Positions 8,559-16,471 of a stretch of DNA of 64,000 nt are shown one piece after another. The stretch is from an uncultured Methanobrevibacter sp. (GTDB lineage: Archaea > Methanobacteriota > Methanobacteria > Methanobacteriales > Methanobacteriaceae). The DNA is taken from assembly GCF_900314695.1 (NCBI RefSeq), contig NZ_OMWD01000012.1, positions 1-64,000 of the forward strand, written 5' to 3'. Position numbers and translations under genes: made by a program. Under the pieces are notes generated by a model that was given only the letters and a program-made list of their open reading frames with translations, did no database searches and was not told the origin of the DNA. How positions within the stretch are numbered: the stretch's first letter is position 1; every line of letters begins with the position of its first letter.

Positions 8559-9071
8559 TTAATCTTGTGATTGCTTGTAATCTGGGCGTAATGTATATAA
8601 TATACAGTCCAAATCTTGTGTTGTGGTATTGAGATCGTCGTATCCTGACATAAATATTATATATGTGTGCTTATATTGATAAAAAGATGAAACGACAATT
8701 GTGTCATTTTCACCTGTTAATATTGTTTGAGTAATGTTTACATCATCCATCTCAAATGTTTTATTTGTGGTATTCTTAAAGTCTTGTTCTTCAAGAAGGG
8801 TTGCTGTATAATTGGAATGCATTTTTTTTACAGTATTTCCTTTACCCAAGTCATAAATTTGTATTTTTTCATTATTGTTTTTGTTATATAACTCTAAAAC
8901 ATTGTTACCTGTGTCTTCAACAGAAAATCCGTCAGGTATTGTAATGGTAGTTTTACTGAAAGTTGTAATCGCACTACCTACTGTCATTGAATTATCTATT
9001 ATCATATACATTGAACCTAATCCAATAACGGCTATTATTATAATTAAAACCCATCTTTTATCCATGTTCAA
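8559..9071 (-). CDS. Small membrane-anchored extracytoplasmic protein
   Basis: A 170-aa protein with one N-terminal membrane segment (WVLIIIIAVIGLGSMYMII) and a polar exterior domain. The motif ITIPDGFSVEDTGNNVLELY resembles a short domain common in Methanobrevibacter secreted proteins; the protein at 31887-32369 has a similar FTIPDGYKEN start. Many Asn-x-Thr/Ser sites suggest N-glycosylation. It lies between the ABC ATPase and the glycosyltransferase with gaps of 6 bases each, so it is part of the glycopolymer operon. No enzymatic motif is visible. Confidence 0.75.
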   Translation of the reverse strand: MNMDKRWVLIIIIAVIGLGSMYMIIDNSMTVGSAITTFSKTTITIPDGFSVEDTGNNVLELYNKNNNEKIQIYDLGKGNTVKKMHSNYTATLLEEQDFKNTTNKTFEMDDVNITQTILTGENDTIVVSSFYQYKHTYIIFMSGYDDLNTTTQDLDCILYTLRPDYKQSQD

Positions 9072-9077
9072 ACCTTT

Positions 9078-9878
9078 TTATTTCTTTTTACTGCTTTTTA
9101 CATAAGCGTCGCAAACTTCCTTTGCTTCTCCTTCCATTACAATTTTTCCATTTTCAATCCAAATGCATCTGTCACAAATTTTCTTGATTTGCCCTATGGA
9201 GTGAGAAACAAGAAGCACAGTAACACCTTCTTTCATCATTGATTGGATTTTTGCGTTACTTTTCTTTTTGAATTTGATGTCTCCTACTCCCAATACCTCA
9301 TCAAGTATTAATATGTCAGGTTTAATTGCAGTTGCAACTGAAAAACCTAATTTTGCTTGCATACCTTTTGAATAATTTTTAACAGGATAATTAATAAATT
9401 CTCCAAGTTCTGAAAATTCAACGATTTCATCATATTTTTCTTTAAGGTAATTTTCATCCATACTTAAAAAGGCGCCATTTAGGAAAATATTATTTTTTCC
9501 AGTGTAGTTTTTATCAAAACCCGCACTAATTGCAAGTAACGGTGCCACTTTTCCATTAATTTTAACGGTACCTTCTGTAGGTTCATAAATTCCGGATATT
9601 ATTCTTAAAAGAGTACTTTTTCCAGATCCGTTAAAACCAAGAATTCCTACTCTTTCTCCTCTTTTAACTTCAAATGAAATTCCATCAAGAATTCTAATTT
9701 TCCTTTTAGCTTTTTTGTTACGTTTCAGTGTCCTAATAACATATTCTTTAAGGGTATCAATTTTATCTTTTGTAACTTTAAATTCCATTACCAAATCTGT
9801 TACTTCAATGGCGACTTCTGAATCCAGTTTTTGCATGGAATTATTTTTATTTCTTTGAAATCTATCCAATACGCCCAT
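9078..9878 (-). CDS. Polysaccharide/teichoic-acid-type ABC exporter ATPase
   Basis: ATP-binding subunit (266 aa) of an ABC-2 exporter for lipid-linked surface polysaccharide, of the TagH/RfbE type. It has Walker A GFNGSGKST, signature YSKGMQAKLGFS, Walker B PDILILDEVLGVGD and the H-loop LLVSHS. The N-terminal extension (VAIEVTDLVMEFKVTKDKIDTLK) is typical of this subfamily, which has a long lead-in before Walker A. It is 14 bases after the permease gene, its certain partner. The carbohydrate-binding C-terminal extension of O-antigen exporters is absent. Confidence 0.92.
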   Translation of the reverse strand: MGVLDRFQRNKNNSMQKLDSEVAIEVTDLVMEFKVTKDKIDTLKEYVIRTLKRNKKAKRKIRILDGISFEVKRGERVGILGFNGSGKSTLLRIISGIYEPTEGTVKINGKVAPLLAISAGFDKNYTGKNNIFLNGAFLSMDENYLKEKYDEIVEFSELGEFINYPVKNYSKGMQAKLGFSVATAIKPDILILDEVLGVGDIKFKKKSNAKIQSMMKEGVTVLLVSHSIGQIKKICDRCIWIENGKIVMEGEAKEVCDAYVKSSKKK

Positions 9879-9892
9879 AATTATTACCCTTT

Positions 9893-10660
9893 CTAAATTT
9901 CTAATGCTAATTTTTTATCATAAATGTTGAATAGTAAAATGCCTATGAAAAATACTGTAAATGCAAATGCAGCCAAATAAGATAATGTGCTTAAATCCGG
10001 AACAACACCATACACAACAGATTCTCTAAAACATGAAATTGCGGAGTATACTGGATTTAGTGTAAATATTTTTTGTACAGTTCCAGGTACGATTTCCATA
10101 GGATAGAATAATGCTGATGCATACATCAAAATTAAAGTAAATACATTGTATAAATATCCAATATCTGAAAAATATGTGTTACATACTGCTAAAATCAATC
10201 CCACTCCGAATATCAGTATCACTAATAAAAATACTGGTATAATTGCATATATGCTTGTTAAATGGAACTGTGCACCAGTGACTATCATCACTCCAAATAA
10301 TATTACAAATGAAATTAGGAAGTTAACGAATTCATAACATACTGCACTTACTGAAAACATATATTTTGGAACATAAATCTTCTTTAAAAGACTTGCATGT
10401 CTTTTTATAGATCTCATAGCTCCTTTTGTAGCAGAATTATAGAAATCGTATATTAATCTTCCTGATAAAAAGTAAACTGGATAATTTTCAATGGATCTAC
10501 CGAACAGCATTGAAAAAATTGCAGTAAACACTATCATGATTAAAAGAGGATTAAAGAAACTCCAAAGTATCCCTAATACAGAATCCTTATATTTTGCAGT
10601 TAAATCCTTTTTGACTAGTTGTTTTAGTAAAAACTTCTTTTCAGCGACTGTATCAAACAT
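9893..10660 (-). CDS. ABC-2 polysaccharide exporter permease
   Basis: Membrane subunit (255 aa) of the TagG/RfbD type. It opens with KKFLLKQLVKKDLTAKYKDSVLGILWSFFNPLLIMIVF, the family's amphipathic start and first membrane segment. About six membrane helices follow, with the conserved LNPVYSAISCFRESVVYG near the end. It exports a lipid-linked glycopolymer with the ATPase encoded next door. It is the first gene of the leftward cassette, 23 bases after hisE on the same strand, so transcription may come in part from the gatB-hisE side. Confidence 0.92.
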   Translation of the reverse strand: MFDTVAEKKFLLKQLVKKDLTAKYKDSVLGILWSFFNPLLIMIVFTAIFSMLFGRSIENYPVYFLSGRLIYDFYNSATKGAMRSIKRHASLLKKIYVPKYMFSVSAVCYEFVNFLISFVILFGVMIVTGAQFHLTSIYAIIPVFLLVILIFGVGLILAVCNTYFSDIGYLYNVFTLILMYASALFYPMEIVPGTVQKIFTLNPVYSAISCFRESVVYGVVPDLSTLSYLAAFAFTVFFIGILLFNIYDKKLALEI

Positions 10661-10683
10661 AGTTTAACCAAGTACTTTTTAAT

Positions 10684-10974
10684 TTATTTTCTTCTTCGGG
10701 AGAATTCCTCAAAGACTTCATCAATTTCCACACCTTTGTAAACTAAAATTAAAAGTGTGTGGAAAATCAAATCAACAGATTCATATACTAAATTTTCATC
10801 ATTTTTGGCAGCAAGTAAAACTTCCCCGGCTTCTTCAGCTATTTTTTCAAGTATTTTGTCTTCAGCTTTTTTATCGCTGTCTTGCATTATATTTGATGTG
10901 TAAGAATCAATGGGATTGTCCCTTCTTGATTCTAAAACTTCGTATACTTCGCGTATGATTTTATCATTATCCAT
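10684..10974 (-). CDS. hisE: Phosphoribosyl-ATP pyrophosphatase HisE
   Basis: MazG-like all-helical hydrolase (96 aa) that converts PR-ATP to PR-AMP in histidine synthesis. Motifs: KILEKIAEEAGEVLLAAK (metal-binding Glu cluster) and LVYESVDLIFHTLLIL (second acidic motif). Length is normal for a stand-alone archaeal HisE. It directly abuts the CBS/ParB gene (start codon one base after that gene's end), so translation is probably coupled. No other histidine genes are in the window. Confidence 0.95.
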   Translation of the reverse strand: MDNDKIIREVYEVLESRRDNPIDSYTSNIMQDSDKKAEDKILEKIAEEAGEVLLAAKNDENLVYESVDLIFHTLLILVYKGVEIDEVFEEFSRRRK

Positions 10975-11787
10975 TTAATCATCATCCTCAGATGCTTGAT
11001 CTTGCATACTTTCTGTAAGTGCAATTAATGGATGTTTGTCATCATCAATAATTTCAATATCATTGAATGTTCGAATTCCTGCCCTGTCTGCAGTTTTTTC
11101 CATACCTAATTTGATGTCTTGACCTAAATCGACGACATATGAATCCACTGTTTCGTATCCTTTTTGTTTGGATGCTACTGCTCTGTGGTGACCATCAACT
11201 AAAATCCAACGGTTTCCAGTTTTTACAACAATTGCAGGCTCTGCCAATCCTTTTTCCAATTCATAAGCCCTTCCTTCAAGTTCGTCTGCATAAACTTTGT
11301 CTTGTGTAGGTCTCAATTTATTGGTTTCAACAGGCATGTGTTTCAATGTGGTTTTGATTCCGTATAATTGTTCCATGGTCTTTTTAAAGTATTCGACTTT
11401 AGTTGGTGTTGATCTTTCGATATGTGATCTTACCATATCTGTGTTTGTAATAATTCCAACTAATGTTCCGTTTCCATCTACAACAGGCATTCTTGAAATT
11501 CCTCTTCTAAACATTACTCTTGATGCATCGTTGATAGTTAAATCTTGGTTGGCGACTACTAATTTTTTTGTCATTAAATCTTTAACTGTGTCTGCCCATT
11601 CTTTTGATATTATGTCAAATGCAGTAATCATACCAACTAATTTGCCATTATCCACAACTGGATAACTATTGTGACGACTTTCTTTCATTAAATTAATAAC
11701 ATCATCTGTTTTTGTATCTGGAGTAACATTGATAACATTTTTAGTCATATAATCTTTAACATAAGATTTTTTCCCTGCCATGTTCAC
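10975..11787 (-). CDS. CBS-pair protein with ParB-like domain
   Basis: Cytoplasmic protein (270 aa). Two CBS domains cover about residues 10-125 (VKDYMTKNVINVTPDTK; VKDLMTKKLVVANQDLTIND) and probably bind adenylates. Residues about 150-225 form a ParB/sulfiredoxin-like domain (GLAEPAIVVKTGNRWILVDGHHRAVAS), where the DGHHR motif is the nucleotide-binding core. The C-terminus is acidic. It lies between gatB (5-base gap) and hisE (no gap). The fusion occurs widely in Methanobacteriales, but its function is not established. Confidence 0.85.
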   Translation of the reverse strand: MNMAGKKSYVKDYMTKNVINVTPDTKTDDVINLMKESRHNSYPVVDNGKLVGMITAFDIISKEWADTVKDLMTKKLVVANQDLTINDASRVMFRRGISRMPVVDGNGTLVGIITNTDMVRSHIERSTPTKVEYFKKTMEQLYGIKTTLKHMPVETNKLRPTQDKVYADELEGRAYELEKGLAEPAIVVKTGNRWILVDGHHRAVASKQKGYETVDSYVVDLGQDIKLGMEKTADRAGIRTFNDIEIIDDDKHPLIALTESMQDQASEDDD

Positions 11788-11792
11788 ATCCT

Positions 11793-13145
11793 CTATTCAA
11801 TATTTTCTTTCAATAATTTTACTGTTTCACCAGGGTCAGCTTTTCCACGAGTTAATCTCATTACTTGACCTACCAAGAAGTTGATGGAAGCTTTTTGACC
11901 ATTTAAGTAATCTTCAACGGCTTTTGGATTTTCATCAATGGCTTGTTTTACAGCAGCTAATACTTCATCGTCTTTTACAACACCGAGTAATCCTAATTCT
12001 TCAGCAATTTCTTTTGGAGTTTTATCATTATTAGGCATTTGTTCGATGATTTTATGACCTGCTTTTGCTGTAATTTCTTTATCTTGAAGCATTTTTAAGA
12101 ATTCAATCAAATCCTCAGATGTAATTCCGCTGTCTGCAAAGTCTAATTTATTATATGAAAGAACTCTTTTAAGTTCATCTCTCATAATTTTAGCTGCAAA
12201 TTTAGAATCGACTTCTTTCACGACTTCTTCATATGCAATTGCTAAATCGAGTTCTGATGTTAAAACTTTCGCTGATTCTTCATCAATATCATAATCTTCA
12301 ACAAATCTTTTAACCTTGTTGTGTGGAGCTTCAGGCATGGTTTCTAGAATTCTTTGAATGGTTTCATCACTAATTTTCATTGGAGGTAAATCTGGATCGG
12401 TAATGAATCTGTAATCATCAGCATCTTCTTTCATCCTCATTCCAACAGTAATCATTTGTGATTCTAGGTATGCACGAGTTTCCTGTTTTACTTCAACTCC
12501 TCTTTTCATAAGATTTTTCTGTCTTACAAGCTCAAATTTCAATGCTTTGTAAGCACCTTTAATGGAATTAACGTTTTTCATTTCCACTCTGTTTCCTCCA
12601 TTGATGGAAATGTTAACGTCAGCTCTCATGGTACCTTCTCCACGAGCTCCTCCACTATATTGTAAAACACGTATTAGTTCTTTTAAAAAGTTTCTAGCTT
12701 CTTCTGGAGATTTTATATCTGGTTCTGTAACAATTTCGACTAAAGGAATTCCGGAACGGTTAAAATTAACAGTACCTCTGTCCGGTTTAAATTGACCCGG
12801 GTCCTCTTCAGCGTGTATTTCTCTGATTCTAATTCCGTTCAATTCTCCATTAATTCCAATAGGAACGGAAGTTCTTTGATAACCTGAAGGTAAATCAGGA
12901 TAATCGTAATGTTTTCTCATGAAATAGATTACATCTTGATCAATTTCACAGTTAAGCATTAAAGCTATCATCAATGCATTTTCCAATGCTTTTTCATTTG
13001 TTGGATGTGGTTTAGCACCTGGTTGGTTCAAACAGATTGGGCAGATGTTTGAATTTATTGGTGCGTCCTGATAATTGGTAGGACAATCACAGAATAATTT
13101 TGATTCGGTTTCTAATTGTACGTGGATTTCAAGTCCACACATCAT
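11793..13145 (-). CDS. gatB: Asp/Glu-tRNA amidotransferase subunit B
   Basis: GatB (450 aa from the ATG at 13145) is the kinase/transamidase-binding subunit of GatCAB, which makes Asn-tRNA(Asn), and Gln-tRNA(Gln) where GatDE is absent. Motifs: CGLEIHVQL, LFCDCPTNY with CPICLNQPG (zinc cysteines), MRKHYDYPDLPSGYQ, EEDPGQFKPD, FNRSGIPLVEIVTEPD, GTMRADVNISI. The tail is a YqeY-like helical domain with GQVMRLTRGKADP. The only good ribosome site (GGAGG, 13171-13175) is 25 bases before the ATG. The in-frame codons after it are ATT ATT ATT, so translation may begin at 13166 or 13163. Confidence 0.96.
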   Translation of the reverse strand: MMCGLEIHVQLETESKLFCDCPTNYQDAPINSNICPICLNQPGAKPHPTNEKALENALMIALMLNCEIDQDVIYFMRKHYDYPDLPSGYQRTSVPIGINGELNGIRIREIHAEEDPGQFKPDRGTVNFNRSGIPLVEIVTEPDIKSPEEARNFLKELIRVLQYSGGARGEGTMRADVNISINGGNRVEMKNVNSIKGAYKALKFELVRQKNLMKRGVEVKQETRAYLESQMITVGMRMKEDADDYRFITDPDLPPMKISDETIQRILETMPEAPHNKVKRFVEDYDIDEESAKVLTSELDLAIAYEEVVKEVDSKFAAKIMRDELKRVLSYNKLDFADSGITSEDLIEFLKMLQDKEITAKAGHKIIEQMPNNDKTPKEIAEELGLLGVVKDDEVLAAVKQAIDENPKAVEDYLNGQKASINFLVGQVMRLTRGKADPGETVKLLKENIE

Positions 13146-13404
13146 ATCAACATCGTCACTAATAATAATTCCTCCATGGGATAATTTTTATATTAACTTT
13201 ATATTTGTTTATTTCAATTTATAAATATTGTTAATACCAATGTTTTAGTTTTCATTGTTAAAATCTGTTAAAATTAATAAATTATTATGGTATTTTTTTA
13301 AAGTTATAGATTAATTTTATTAACTTATATTTTTTAAAATAATCTAATATTCGACTTATTAACCTATTTTAATAAGCTTATTTAAAAGTTTTTATTAATC
13401 TAAA

Positions 13405-14385
13405 TTAATATTTATTTTTTAATGATTCCTTAACATATCTTTTAATAAATTTGTCAAGTTCCGGTGAAACATCACTTTTTTTCTCACCTAACTTACTTTT
13501 ATCTGTAAAAGTTCCTTTCAGTTCACGTCCTGCCCATTTAACTTCTTCTTCGACTCTTTTACCATATTTTGTCCCAAACATTTTAAATAATGGGAATTTG
13601 GTTATTCCATTGGCTCCACTTAATATTAATATTCCAATATTTGCAAGGTTATCGATCCATGTTCCACATATTATTTCAATATCTGGAAATGCAAGTCTGA
13701 CCTGGGCTACGACTTGGGCATAATAAATGGATGCAGGTTGGGATGAGTTTGCATAAATAGTTTCTTTATGTGGATTTAGGGAGTAGAATATTACTCTGTC
13801 AATTTTATGATTTTTGATATAATCAATAACATATTGGACATCATCTAATGTTTCACCAAGTCCTAATATTATTGTTATTGCTTTTTTAAATCCTAAATCT
13901 CCGGCTACATCTAGCATATTGCTTATATCATCTAATTTTTTAGAAGGACAAACTTTTTCATGGATTTGTGGATTCGCTACTTCAACAGCTCCGGTTATTC
14001 CTTTAATTTCTGAGCCGTATTCATTTAATTCATCTGTTATTCCAGTATTTAACCAAACTCCTTCGCCGGTAATGTCTTTTATTGTTGTTGCAATTTCTTT
14101 TATCTCCTGTGTGGTGAATGATTCATATCCTCCGGATAAAAATTCAATATTCCAGTCAAGACGTTTGCACATTTCTGCTTCTGCATAAATATTGCTTATG
14201 TTTCGTCTGGCTTTTTTGGGGTCTTTAATTTTGTTTTTTTGTGTTGACATATAACAAAAAGCACAATCTCCCTTATCACACCACCAGGATAAGAAAACAG
14301 CTCTTTCAAGTGTAATTAAGTTTCCATGATGTTTTAAAGTTGTTTCATTAGCTTGTTTAAGCATATCAAATATGTTAGAATCCAT
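13405..14385 (-). CDS. Radical SAM protein with CX4CX2C cluster motif
   Basis: Radical SAM TIM-barrel protein (326 aa). The iron-sulfur cysteines are C36, C41 and C44 (WWCDKGDCAFC), a CX4CX2C spacing instead of the usual CX3CX2C. Other barrel motifs are typical: IEFLSGGYES (in place of GGE), GVWLNTGITDEL, ITIILGLGETLDDV (GxIxGxxE-like) and RVIFYSLNPHKETIYA. Overall it resembles the BioB/HydE/HmdB branch, and HmdB also has an altered spacing (CX5CX2C). No Hmd genes are in the window. The substrate is unknown. It stands alone between gatB and the tRNA cluster, with its promoter (leftward TATA near 14405-14415). Confidence 0.8.
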   Translation of the reverse strand: MDSNIFDMLKQANETTLKHHGNLITLERAVFLSWWCDKGDCAFCYMSTQKNKIKDPKKARRNISNIYAEAEMCKRLDWNIEFLSGGYESFTTQEIKEIATTIKDITGEGVWLNTGITDELNEYGSEIKGITGAVEVANPQIHEKVCPSKKLDDISNMLDVAGDLGFKKAITIILGLGETLDDVQYVIDYIKNHKIDRVIFYSLNPHKETIYANSSQPASIYYAQVVAQVRLAFPDIEIICGTWIDNLANIGILILSGANGITKFPLFKMFGTKYGKRVEEEVKWAGRELKGTFTDKSKLGEKKSDVSPELDKFIKRYVKESLKNKY

Positions 14386-14450
14386 GTTTTTATATTGATT
14401 CTTAAAGTTTATATATTAGTTCATATAATCTATTATTGTAAAATTATTTT

Positions 14451-14476
14451 GTTTTTTCCAATAAAGTGGAAAAAAC
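14451..14476. promoter_or_regulatory. Palindrome upstream of tRNA promoter
   Basis: GTTTTTTCCA at 14451-14460 and TGGAAAAAAC at 14467-14476 form a perfect 10-bp inverted repeat with a 6-base spacer. It lies between the divergent promoters of the radical SAM gene and the tRNA cluster, directly before the tRNA BRE/TATA element (CAAAAGCTTTATATA, about 14477-14492). It could be an operator or simply a structured spacer. Confidence 0.4.
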
Positions 14477-14579
14477 CAAAAGCTTTATATACTATGCTAT
14501 GCATAGTTATTATTACTGTTTAAAGTCTTTTGATTTTTAAACATGGGTTTTATTTGGTTGAGTAGATGGGTTATTATAT

Positions 14580-14652
<73 letters not shown>

Positions 14653-14659
14653 CTTTTAA

Positions 14660-14733
14660 GGGCCCATAGCTTAGCCAGGTAGAGCGTCCGGCTCATAACC
14701 GGAAGGCCATGGGTTCGAACCCCATTGGGCCCA
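14660..14733 (+). tRNA. tRNA with CAT anticodon (Met or Ile2)
   Basis: A 74-base cloverleaf with acceptor GGGCCCA/TGGGCCC, discriminator A, anticodon CAT and T-loop TTCGAAC. It lacks the features of archaeal initiator tRNA (A1-U72 and three G-C anticodon pairs), so it is elongator Met or tRNA-Ile2 with agmatidine at C34. The G/C-rich GGGCCC acceptor is also seen in archaeal Ile2, so the identity is open. It starts 7 bases after tRNA-Asn. Confidence 0.9.
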
Positions 14734-14760
14734 TGTTACTAAAACTTTATTTATATGTAT

Positions 14761-14835
14761 GCTCCGGTGGTGTAGTCCGGCCAATCATTTCGGCCTTTCG
14801 AGCCGAAGACTCGGGTTCGAATCCCGGCCGGAGCA
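14761..14835 (+). tRNA. tRNA-Glu (TTC)
   Basis: A 75-base cloverleaf: acceptor GCTCCGG/CCGGAGC, discriminator A, anticodon TTC in loop CTTTCGA on the stem TCGGC/GCCGA, and T-loop TTCGAAT. CCA is not encoded. Confidence 0.96.
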
Positions 14836-14891
14836 TTAAAAAATTTGTTAAGATTTTTAATGGTTTCTATAGTATCCTTTCTTTTTTATAA

Positions 14892-14974
14892 GCGGGGGTG
14901 CCCGAGAGGCCAAAGGGGACAGGCTTAGGACCTGTTGACGCAGGTCTACCAGGGTTCAAATCCCTGCTCCCGCA
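14892..14974 (+). tRNA. tRNA-Leu (TAG)
   Basis: An 83-base class II tRNA with long variable arm: acceptor GCGGGGG/CTCCCGC, discriminator A, anticodon loop CTTAGGA on the stem ACAGG/CCTGT, and T-loop TTCAAAT. Confidence 0.96.
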
Positions 14975-15003
14975 CTTTAACATATTTTTTTATTTGTACT
15001 CAT

Positions 15004-15076
15004 GCCGGGGTAGGGTAGGTGGTCATCCTCCGGGACTGTGGATCCCGGGACTCGGGTTCGAATCTCGGCTCCGGCC
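15004..15076 (+). tRNA. tRNA-His (GTG), no encoded G-1
   Basis: A 73-base cloverleaf: acceptor GCCGGGG/CTCCGGC, discriminator C73, anticodon GTG in loop CTGTGGA, and T-loop TTCGAAT. Seven bases precede T8, and the base at position -1 is T, so the extra G-1 needed for histidylation is not in the gene and would have to be added by a Thg1-type enzyme. CCA is encoded right after C73 (15077-15079), unlike the other tRNAs here. Confidence 0.93.
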
Positions 15077-15184
15077 CCATTTTATAAAAACTTTTTTTTT
15101 AAGATTTTTTCATTACTTTTCAGATGCTCTCTCATTTAGTTTATATATGTTGTTTTTACAAATTATTGAGTATAAGGTGTTAAT

Positions 15185-15592
15185 ATGGCTAAAAAAGGTT
15201 CAGCCGAAGAAAGGGATTTGGTACATAAACTTTGGGAAAGGAATTTTGCAGCTATGAGGGCTCCAGCATCTGGAGGTGCAACTAAAAATCCATTACCTGA
15301 TGTTGTAGCTGGAAACGGTAAATTATATTTGGCAATTGAGGTTAAAACGACTACTAAAGATAAAGTTTATATCGATGCTCCTCAAATTGAAGCACTTTGT
15401 GAATTTTCAAAAATATTTGGTGCGAAGGCTTATATTGGAGTTAGATTTAAATACACTAAATGGTTGTTTTTAGAACCTAAAAATACTCCTCGTACTCGTA
15501 ATGGAAATTATAAAGTAGAAAAAGATTATGCTCTTGAAAAAGGCTTTGAAATTGATGAAATAGCTGGAATTGATAAACAAATGAAATTTTAG
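15185..15592 (+). CDS. hjc: Archaeal Holliday junction resolvase Hjc
   Basis: Structure-specific nuclease (135 aa) that resolves four-way DNA junctions. It has the Hjc/PD-(D/E)xK signature: KKGSAEERDLVHKLWERNFAAMRAPASGG with the conserved Glu, NPLPDVVAGNG with the catalytic Asp, and LAIEVKTTTKDKVYI with the E-x-K pair. Length is typical. It sits among tRNA genes, between tRNA-His and tRNA-Trp on the same strand, with a TATA-like TTTATATATG about 35 bases before the ATG at 15185. An upstream open frame that overlaps tRNA-Leu is a shadow. Confidence 0.96.
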   Translation: MAKKGSAEERDLVHKLWERNFAAMRAPASGGATKNPLPDVVAGNGKLYLAIEVKTTTKDKVYIDAPQIEALCEFSKIFGAKAYIGVRFKYTKWLFLEPKNTPRTRNGNYKVEKDYALEKGFEIDEIAGIDKQMKF

Positions 15593-15648
15593 TTAAATGG
15601 TAATGTTTATATATAATTAAAATATATCTATTATTGTATGTTATATGT

Positions 15649-15796
15649 GGGGTTATGGTGTAACCTGGCATCATCTGGGACTCCAGTTGTCTTTGAAGAA
15701 ATATACGCGTAACTGAACAGTATCCGTTGTGATGATCAATTGGAGTACTGAGGCAAGAGAAATCCCAGGATCGGGGTTCAAATCCCTGTGACCCCA
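15649..15796 (+). tRNA. tRNA-Trp (CCA) with intron
   Basis: Exon 1 (15649-15686) and exon 2 (15762-15796) form a tRNA-Trp: acceptor GGGGTTA/TGACCCC, discriminator A, anticodon stem TGGGA/TCCCA, anticodon CCA at 15683-15685 and T-loop TTCAAAT. A 75-base intron (15687-15761) sits at the canonical 37/38 site, to be cut at a bulge-helix-bulge by the archaeal splicing endonuclease. Confidence 0.95.
15687..15761 (+). ncRNA. C/D-box guide RNA within tRNA-Trp intron
   Basis: The intron carries box C TGATGA (about 15730-15735), box D CTGA (about 15748-15751) and an internal CTGA (about 15713-15716) fitting box D'. The guide AATTGGAGT upstream of box D pairs with ACTCCAGTT across the anticodon of exon 1, with one G-U pair. 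In Haloferax the tRNA-Trp intron guides 2'-O-methylation of C34 and U39 of its own pre-tRNA; the layout here is the same. Confidence 0.8.
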
Positions 15797-15856
15797 TTTT
15801 TCTACAAAACTTTTTTTTCAAAAATTTTAATTACTTTATTGTCAATATTATTCTTC

Positions 15857-16471
15857 ATGAGTTCTAATGATATTATTTTTATTTTAGGTTTTAATTATGA
15901 TTCTAATTGTTATTTGATTAATGGCAATACTTTAGTGGATACTGGTGCGGGAGATAATAAAGATTATCTGTTCTCTAAACTTCGTGAAAATGGTGTTGAA
16001 CCGGAGAATATTGAATTAATTATCAATACTCACTGTCACTTTGACCATATTGGTGGAAATTATCTGTTTCCAAATGCTAAAATTGCAGTTCATAAAGCGG
16101 ATGCAATTTCAATGAAAAATGAAGATTCTTTAGGCACATCAATGTCTGCCTTTTCTCATGAGGGCAATTCGAAAGTGGATATTGAGCTTGAAGATGGTGA
16201 TGAAATTGCAAATTTTACAGTCATTCATACCCCTGGTCACACTGCCGGCGGAATCTGTTTATGGGATGGTGAAAACTTAATATCAGGCGACACTATCTTT
16301 GCTGGTGGTGGAGTCGGTAGAATGGATATTGGAGGAAACTATGATGATATGAAAAATAGCGTTGAAAAATTGACAAGGTTAGATATTAAAAATATCTATC
16401 CCGGCCATGGCCCTATTGTAGAAAATAATGGAAAAGAACATATTAAAATGTCTTATTCTCTACTTCTCTAA
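15857..16471 (+). CDS. Metallo-beta-lactamase-fold hydrolase
   Basis: A 204-aa enzyme of the glyoxalase II-like MBL group when started at the ATG at 15857 (MSSNDIIFILG). An earlier in-frame ATG at 15788 lies inside tRNA-Trp and is unlikely. Metal motif HCHFDHIGG is the HxHxDH signature, followed by the second and third metal sites in IHTPGHTAGGICLW, ISGDTIFAGG and YPGHGPIVE. It is probably a cytoplasmic thioesterase or similar hydrolase, but the substrate is not evident. It overlaps the 3' end of the converging trkA gene by 12 bases. Confidence 0.9.
   Translation: MSSNDIIFILGFNYDSNCYLINGNTLVDTGAGDNKDYLFSKLRENGVEPENIELIINTHCHFDHIGGNYLFPNAKIAVHKADAISMKNEDSLGTSMSAFSHEGNSKVDIELEDGDEIANFTVIHTPGHTAGGICLWDGENLISGDTIFAGGGVGRMDIGGNYDDMKNSVEKLTRLDIKNIYPGHGPIVENNGKEHIKMSYSLLL

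Noticed and set aside
14709..15257. Open frames across the tRNA cluster
   Set aside because: They read through tRNA-Glu, tRNA-Leu and tRNA-His and the start of hjc; no homology or translation signal.
15788..15856. Upstream extension of the metallo-hydrolase
   Set aside because: This start lies within the mature tRNA-Trp, and the added residues are not part of the fold; the ATG at 15857 is preferred.
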